Shown here: positions 32,449-32,529 of the stretch, piece by piece | Layout of the letters: every line of letters begins with the position of its first letter | Position numbering within the stretch: the first letter of the stretch is position 1 | Assembly: GCA_014380625.1 (NCBI GenBank) | Contig: JACMJL010000220.1 | Coordinates: 1 to 32,529, forward strand | Source of the DNA: Clostridiaceae bacterium | GTDB taxonomy: Bacteria; Bacillota; Clostridia; Clostridiales; Clostridiaceae | DNA: 32,529 bases | Direction of reading: 5' to 3' | Translations under genes and position numbers: made by a program | The notes under the pieces: model-generated | Database searches by the model: none | Seen by the model: the letters and a program-made list of their open reading frames with translations, nothing else | Told to the model about the DNA's origin: nothing

Positions 32449-32525
32449 ATTAGGCAAAAAGGATTTTAGACCATCGATGTCGAATATATAGAGTATACAA
32501 ACTTTATAATTCGGAGGGCTTAATA

Positions 32526-32529
32526 ATGA
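32526..32529 (+). CDS. Start codon of a further gene cut off by the window edge
   Basis: ATG at 32526 is preceded by GGAGGG with about 7 nt spacing, a strong initiation signal. Only four bases are visible, so nothing can be said about the product. Confidence 0.4.

Overview
The window looks like a chromosomal segment of a low-GC Clostridium sensu stricto species. Supporting signs are very AT-rich spacers, strong AGGAGG-type ribosome binding sites, frequent TTG/GTG starts, clostridial families (DUF4489, DUF2089, DUF4179 anti-sigma, FliB-like, DUF1646) and hairpin-plus-T-run terminators between nearly every transcription unit. It is a patchwork of mostly single genes and short operons. I see no phage, CRISPR array, rRNA or tRNA gene.

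Left part (1-9.9 kb): a truncated FliB-like cysteine-cluster gene; a YmaF His-rich protein followed by a decayed AraC regulator fragment; an LspA-like signal peptidase; a DUF4489 protein; a 46-residue ORF; a large-subunit catalase; a quinone oxidoreductase-type MDR enzyme; a PQQ-type sugar dehydrogenase homologue whose signal peptide lacks the lipobox Cys; a lone TraX-family membrane protein; and a three-gene DUF2089 operon behind a near-consensus promoter.

Middle (9.9-17.8 kb): a LacI-type ligand-binding/GGDEF fusion, a YdcF/SanA-like protein, an Amt ammonium transporter with a palindrome over its promoter, a small exported protein, a pseudogene, and an ECF sigma/DUF4179 anti-sigma pair. At 17.8-20.7 kb a solitary IS607-type serine recombinase gene lies back to back with an IS200/IS605 element (Y1 tnpA, tnpB, guide-RNA region). 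Both subterminal hairpins of that element are recognisable.

Right part (20.8-32.5 kb): glutaminyl-tRNA synthetase; a small hypothetical protein; a CsoR/CstR-family repressor with its own promoter and operator; a 1215-residue secreted GH87-type alpha-1,3-glucanase; a two-gene operon pairing a solute-binding lipoprotein with a membrane PAS-GGDEF-EAL protein; and a DUF1646 cation transporter behind a promoter, a short structured leader and a strong terminator. That leader fits a DUF1646-motif (Na+-I) riboswitch.

Shared themes are extracellular ligand sensing feeding into c-di-GMP (two systems), envelope/metal/ion homeostasis, and leader- or operator-level control. The most unusual points are the IS607/IS605 locus with a TnpB that lacks zinc-finger cysteines, the CstR-like repressor with Tyr in place of the metal-binding His, the DUF1646 leader, and an unassigned structured leader before the SBP/c-di-GMP operon.
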